The notes under the pieces: model-generated
What the model saw: only the letters and a program-made list of their open reading frames with translations
Database searches by the model: none
Told to the model about the DNA's origin: nothing
Program-made: the position numbers and the translations under genes
Shown: one piece after another, positions 59,226 to 64,000 of the stretch
Layout of the letters: every line of letters begins with the position of its first letter
Numbering within the stretch: the first letter of the stretch is position 1
Assembly: GCA_037127315.1 (NCBI GenBank)
Contig: JBBBDQ010000192.1
Coordinates: 4,456,001 to 4,520,000, forward strand
DNA: 64,000 nucleotides
Source of the DNA: Ascarosepion bandense
Lineage: Eukaryota; Mollusca; Cephalopoda; Sepiida; Sepiidae
Reading direction: 5' to 3'

Positions 59226-60179
59226 ATACACTTGACATTTTTGCAAGCTGAGTAAAGATGATAGCCCTTGAAAAAGATGACTGCATGCCACATCTGATCT
59301 CATAACTGAATAATCCGCAAGCAAGAAGATCAACAGTCTCTTCGGGAAATAACAAGAAAACTCACTACCTTGAAAATCAGTGTTTGTAATTCTCAAAGGC
59401 ATTAATGACCTGTATTACTAATAGTATTTATACCTCCTCCTATTGCCTTTCTGAAAATTTCTAACTTCCTGGCTTTGCATTTTGATAAGATACAAGAATA
59501 AATTTGACATTAACTCTCTTAGTATGATGGAGGGAGGAAGAGATACAGTACAGATTTCATATCTTCATTTTCTACAATTCGAAGTAATAAGTTTTTCCAT
59601 ATTTTGTGTCACTCCTCAGGGAAGAGCATTTATTAAACATACATTTAAAACCAGCAAAACAAATTGGACACTCTTGAAAATTGGTAAATAAATCCTATAC
59701 CAATTTTTAAAATCAGCCTATTGCTTCAACTGGTAAATTTATTTTTAAATTCATGTCTAAACAAAACTGTTCCTTGTTTAGTTAGCAAAAGTTAACAGAA
59801 GAGTTTAATATTACCCATAAAAGAAGTACAATGAAGAAATTCATTACTTTTTTCATTCATTGAATTTTCATTCCTCATTGAATTAAGAAATACTATTTGG
59901 TCTTCCTCACTCTTTTCTTTTTCCAATCTTATGACTTGCTTAATTTATTTACATTTCTTATTAATGCTGAAGAGTGTTTTAATAATTTTCTAGAGACACA
60001 TTTTTAAAATATGATTCATCTAAAGATTTTGATAACAATACCTGCAACTTTGATAAGATAATTTCTCATTTATTTTAAATAAAGTGTTTTGGACAAACTG
60101 GTTTTAATAATAATTGTTCAATAAGATTATATGAAATTAGGGTAAATGATTTTCCCCAATGGCTGTGGAGGTATGTATA
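59226..60179. other. AT-rich non-coding stretch
   Basis: No feature recognised before the LINE end at about 60180. Confidence 0.4.
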
Positions 60180-61740
60180 TAGATATATATATATCTTCTT
60201 CAAATCTTTTGATTATCATGCAGGTGTGGAAGCATCCTCCACATCAGTAATTCCCCTTCCAGGCAGTTGGATAGCTGCACACATGACAGATCTCACTCAA
60301 GATCTCCAAGTTTATCTGTCATGAGGGTCAACTGCAGAGAACTTCCACACCCTGTGATCACATTCTGTCAGTTCCTTCCATGACATCTTGGCCCTCCCAG
60401 ACACTCAATTTCCTTTAACCTGAAAGACTTAGGTGCACTTGATAGTGCACTTGATAGCACCACTGGAGCATTCCACATGTCTGTACCAACAAAAACCTTC
60501 CATCTATGGTTCATTAGATAGGTGCTCAGGGTCCCAATCAAATTCCACATTGAGCAACCTTTCAAAATGCCATGCTTTCTACTTGGCTTCTTTACTCATG
60601 GAAATCTTATCTGTATCATACTTCACTAGCTTGTCTCCAACAACATCCACATTCTCCCACCACTTCTGGTTCACAAGACAGGAGACTTCTGATGATTTAG
60701 GGTCAATGTTCTCATAGACCACCTTGTCTGCCTCACAGTAAGTGTGATGCACCACATGCCTGGAAATATGCTTGGCAAAGTCATAAGCTTCCCTTGTGTT
60801 CTTTCCAACCTTCTATGCCTTAAAAGCTTGCGACTTGGCCTTGATTAAGGTTTCTACAAAGTTGTTCCACCACCACCATCACATTTCTTTTTTCCATCAG
60901 TGAGGCTTAGTTGTGCCCCAAACATCCCCAGTTGCCTTGAGTAAGCCTTACTTAAGGCTAGCCCAGATTTCTTCAGTGGTCACATGAGCTACACCTGCAG
61001 AGGCAATCACATGCGAGTTGAAGACATCATCGAAGCATTTGAGCATTCTTGAGCTTCCAGACTTTCAGATGGGGGTGGGATGAACCTGTGCTTGACCAGG
61101 GACAGGATGATGATTTTCATGTTGTACACAAGAAGCTGATGTTGTAGAGCAACTTCCTCACCAGGTATCATCCGAGACAAGATTGAGCATGAAGTCAATC
61201 TGTATGGTTTTATTTCCCAATATGTACGTGATAAAGTGGCTGTCATGTTTCTTAAAATAGGAGTTGCCAAGAAGTAAATCATATGTTAGCACATACTCTA
61301 TGATCCTTTTCTCCTCAGCATTGGGTTCTGGCCTGCCATACACCTGGCTACCATGCACTTCTCTAAAGCCAATAACAGAACTCCCTACATAACCATTCCA
61401 ATCCCCACATGAGACCACTAATTCAGAAACTGAAATCTTGGCAGTAAGAGCATGCAATTTATCATGAAACTGATATTTAACAGCATCACTAAGACCCCTC
61501 TGTGGAGTATAAACAAACAAGAAGGTGTTTATACTTGGTATGCTTCTCCTTGATTGTATGGCAATGGCCACCATAGTATCTCATCTCCAGGACACAACAA
61601 ATATCCACTTTTCTGTGAGACACTGTTTCCAGCACATCATATATCCTTTCTTTTAAGGTATTCACATTGAGGCACTTGCTTGATATGCCACAATGGCCTG
61701 ATCCTGCTTACAGTACTCAAGAGGAGGCCAAATTACAAGG
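60180..61740 (-). pseudogene. RTE-type LINE: endonuclease kept, RT core deleted
   Basis: Minus strand, from right to left: KVDICCVLEMRYYG (endonuclease start, about 61600), then an open stretch at 61158-61574 with LHALTAKISVSELVVSCGDWNGYVGSS, REVHGSQVYG, LLLGNSYFKKHDSHFITY and IDFML, all motifs of an exonuclease/endonuclease/phosphatase fold. Next IPGEEVALQHQLLVYNMKI, then the linker (AKRISRH-VHHT, KVVYENIDPKSSEVS, FERLLNVEFDWDPEHLSNEP). At about 60495 the frame jumps straight to WYRHVECSSGA and GRAKMSWKELTE, the extreme C-terminus, skipping the whole RT catalytic core. It ends PGRGITDVEDASTPA. Stops are scattered. Confidence 0.88.
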
Positions 61741-61813
61741 TCTGCCAGCAATGCCTATCATAGTTTTGTATTGTTTGTTTTTTATTGGTTAAGTAGGCCT
61801 CATTTGTATTTTG

Positions 61814-62260
61814 TCAGGTTAAGTTTGTAAATATTTTGTATTTGTTCTTTATCCTGCAATGTGTGTGTGTGTGTATGTGTGATAAGCTTGCCATAACACT
61901 CGTGGAACAGAATTTTGATAGGTTTGCCTGCCCTGGCTGACATTCCAACTCAGACTTTAATAGAACCTCAGGGTACCACCATTCCTCATTGTGCTTCTCC
62001 ATTGCCCTCATAAAACGATCATCTGCTGAACCAGGACAGCTTCATACACAAGGCCATCAGTCTGTTGATGACTGTTGTATGGCTATACCACCCAGGCTGT
62101 GGCAACTCGTAAACCTGAGGTGGGAGACCAAACCAGTGCTTTAAGTGGTACCAAGACACCCATGGTACTCACCTAACTTTAGCATTTGGGCCCTTACATC
62201 ATCTGCAAACCCATATTGTTCTCAGATCAACAGCACCAGTCTGTTGATGAATGCCTCTTT
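61814..62260 (-). other. Probable 5' region of the RTE LINE
   Basis: A block richer in G and C than its surroundings, oriented with the LINE at 60180-61740 and separated from it by a CA microsatellite (61858-61880). The near-repeated phrase CATCAACAGACTG occurs twice on the minus strand (about 62050 and 62235). I infer that this is the LINE 5' untranslated region; no motif proves it. Confidence 0.35.
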
Positions 62261-63109
62261 GAACTACTAGTAATTATACTATGAAATGTATTTTTATACT
62301 TTTATAGTGCATTGTTTTTGATGGGGGTGGGGGTCACTATTTGCCCATAGCTGGAACCCTAACAAGTTCTGCCACATGAAGTCAGGGTGAACTTGAAAAC
62401 AACAGCACTTAAAAAGGTGATTCCACACTACTCAAAACCTCTAATCTTCTAATCAGTGGCCTTACTTCTGAATGTAGTTTATCACCATACCCAAGATATA
62501 TATATATCTATATATATATAAAATGTTTAAAAATTTAACATGACAAATACACATGAGGTTTACTTAACCAATGAAAAACAAACAATACAAAACTAAAAAA
62601 TACAAAAACTATTTATTCTATATTTTATAATGAAGCTGAAATAAAAGCAAAACATGTCAATTTTATAAACATTTCCTGTTAGTTACTTATCTGATCATTG
62701 CCAGATTCTAATCCATATAATAAATATGCAGTAATGATGATTAATCATTCCCATATGTTGCAGTGGAATATCCTGCTACCCCTCTGGTACAGTAGAATAG
62801 ATGAGTCCATCTGTTACATTAGAGTGATAGCTACAGATTAGCAAGGAGTCTATATAGTAGTGTATATTTCAGTAGACTAATCTCACAGTGACACTCTCAT
62901 ACAGAATAATCTGGTTGACTCAACAATGTCTGTATTTGGTAGTTCACCACTTGGGTGCATGATTTGTTATTGTATTTTTATCAAGAATACAACACCATGC
63001 AGGAAATTTGGAAGTCACTGACCAAACAGAATTACTCTCAGTTGAAATTTACAAAATCTTTCTCTGAAAACAATATTTAAAATAGACTTTCCAAGTCTAT
63101 TGATATTGC
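62261..63109. other. AT-rich non-coding stretch
   Basis: Contains a TA block at about 62495-62522. No coding feature recognised. Confidence 0.4.
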
Positions 63110-63450
63110 TCTTTCTATTATTGACAGGAGTTTTCTTTTTAACCACTTGTCTAAACATCTTGATTATATCATTATTTTCCCTTCTAGTTACATTGGCAGC
63201 TGTGTTTCACCATTTTACTATTGAAATGGCTAGTTGTAACCATAAGTTTTATGCTAATAGTTTCTTCTCTCACACTTTTCATTTATGGAGCTCTCTTCTG
63301 GTTTCTTGCTTTCCTGTCAACTATAATATTCAAAAATTAAAATGAAATTTGTCATATTCTGTCTCCTTGGATTCTGGTCTTTTATTGTCCTCACTCTTTC
63401 CTCAATAATGGTTTCTGTTTCTGTTTCTTTCACTTTTAGTAACCTCCTGG
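63110..63450 (+). pseudogene. Jockey/CR1-like LINE 3' end (family B, copy 5)
   Basis: The open frame to 63345 ends with FHHFTIEMASCNHKFYANSFF, SHTFHLWSSLLVSCFPVN and YNIQKLK. This is the same tail as at 21740-21880 and 54900-55080. The 3' UTR follows with TTCTGTTTCTTTCACTTTTAG and stops at AACCTCCTGG, where the SINE at 63452 begins. RT is not present. Confidence 0.8.
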
Positions 63451-63451
63451 G

Positions 63452-63600
63452 CACCTCGGCATGGTGTAATGGTTAGCAAGCTTGAACGTTAAAACCTATT
63501 ACAACTAAGTAGTGAGTTCAATCACTGGGTAGCCCATACTTTTGGCCTTGTGCCACATTTAAGTGGTGCTTAGAAAATCACCTCTTGTTTGTTTGTAATT
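63452..63600 (+). repeat. tRNA-derived SINE of the second family
   Basis: GCACCTCGGCATGGTGTAAT starts the element. TGGTGTAATGG (63461-63471) matches the A-box consensus fully, and GAGTTCAATCACT (about 63515-63527) is a B-box-like element roughly 45 bases on. The body GGGTAGCCCATACTTTTGGC is alignable to 48745-48770. It joins the LINE tail without a gap. Confidence 0.8.
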
Positions 63601-63689
63601 CTGTAGAAAATTAATTGTACATAGCTGATAGTTTAGACATTACTGAATGATTTGAATGAGTGTCCAGATCTAATGAGGTTATTTAAGAA

Positions 63690-63960
63690 TGCAACTAAAG
63701 TTTTTAGGCTAATGTTTTGGTATTTAGCTCCTTGCAGTACTGAATAAAACTATCCTTACAATAGCCTATCCTGTGTTCAGAGTTTGGAAGATAGTTTCTG
63801 TTGAATAAAAAAAAAGAAATATATATTGATGTGGTCATATGCTGCTGTAAGATCAACATAACAGGTATCCAATTTACTATTTGATAAGTATACAATTTCA
63901 TTGTTTGACATATATGACATCATTGAACACCTTACCAAAATAAAAAAACAAAAAGGGTTA
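63690..63960 (-). pseudogene. LINE reverse transcriptase fragment (another family)
   Basis: On the minus strand VDLTAAYDHI (63834-63857) is RT motif A with the catalytic Asp, in the form DLTAAYDT typical of a LINE family different from those above. A shifted frame continues with QQKLSSKL. Only this part of RT is within the window. Confidence 0.65.
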
Positions 63961-64000
63961 TTAAAAATTGACTTTCATAAAATTTCATCTAATTAGTAAA

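Noticed and set aside
1..64000. CRISPR arrays, operons, bacterial promoters or riboswitches
   Set aside because: No regular spaced repeats of that kind, no clustered co-directional genes, and composition and elements are those of an animal genome.

Overview
The window is repeat-dense, strongly AT-rich animal DNA. Nothing in it looks like a bacterial gene or operon, and I could not support one host protein-coding exon. The mix fits a mollusc and most likely a cephalopod such as an octopus: RTE-type and Jockey/CR1-like LINEs, Ty3/gypsy pol remnants, Penelope-like GIY-YIG fragments, mariner relics, several tRNA-derived SINEs and many TA and CA microsatellites. That assignment is an inference from family resemblance.

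Layout. 0-8.8 kb: the 3' end of an RTE-like LINE (-), a second LINE relic (+), a 300-bp palindrome, a tRNA-headed short repeat carrying a hammerhead-ribozyme-like core, a tRNA SINE, a Penelope endonuclease remnant, a gypsy integrase remnant, a Jockey-like LINE tail, another hammerhead-like motif and a 266-bp tandem duplication. 11-17.6 kb: two dead mariners with recognisable inverted ends, the second sitting between a hammerhead-like motif and a Penelope endonuclease, then a fourth hammerhead-like motif. 18.9-22.5 kb: a gypsy pol relic (-) split by a Jockey-like LINE (+) with a recognisable target-site duplication. 26.4-27.3 kb: an internally deleted Tc1/mariner. 32-37 kb: two LINE relics. 39-44 kb: a tRNA SINE, a composite 5S rRNA/tRNA SINE, and a gypsy pol that keeps one frame despite five stops, followed by its LTR. 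48.9-50.6 kb: a CpG-dense island, the best candidate for a host regulatory region. 53-55 kb: a long decayed Jockey-like LINE. 57-64 kb: a 21-bp minisatellite, a perfect 21-bp hairpin, a SINE, an RTE LINE with an internal deletion, and a LINE tail, SINE and LINE fragment at the right edge.

Nearly every recognisable enzyme has lost a catalytic residue or frame (YADD to YADE or NADE, YQDD to YQDA, TGD to TGN), so none of these elements can move by itself. The most unusual signal is RNA-level: hammerhead-like self-cleaving folds clustered between 2.9 and 17.6 kb, one next to a tRNA-like promoter, plus a 5S/tRNA composite SINE at 41.1 kb.
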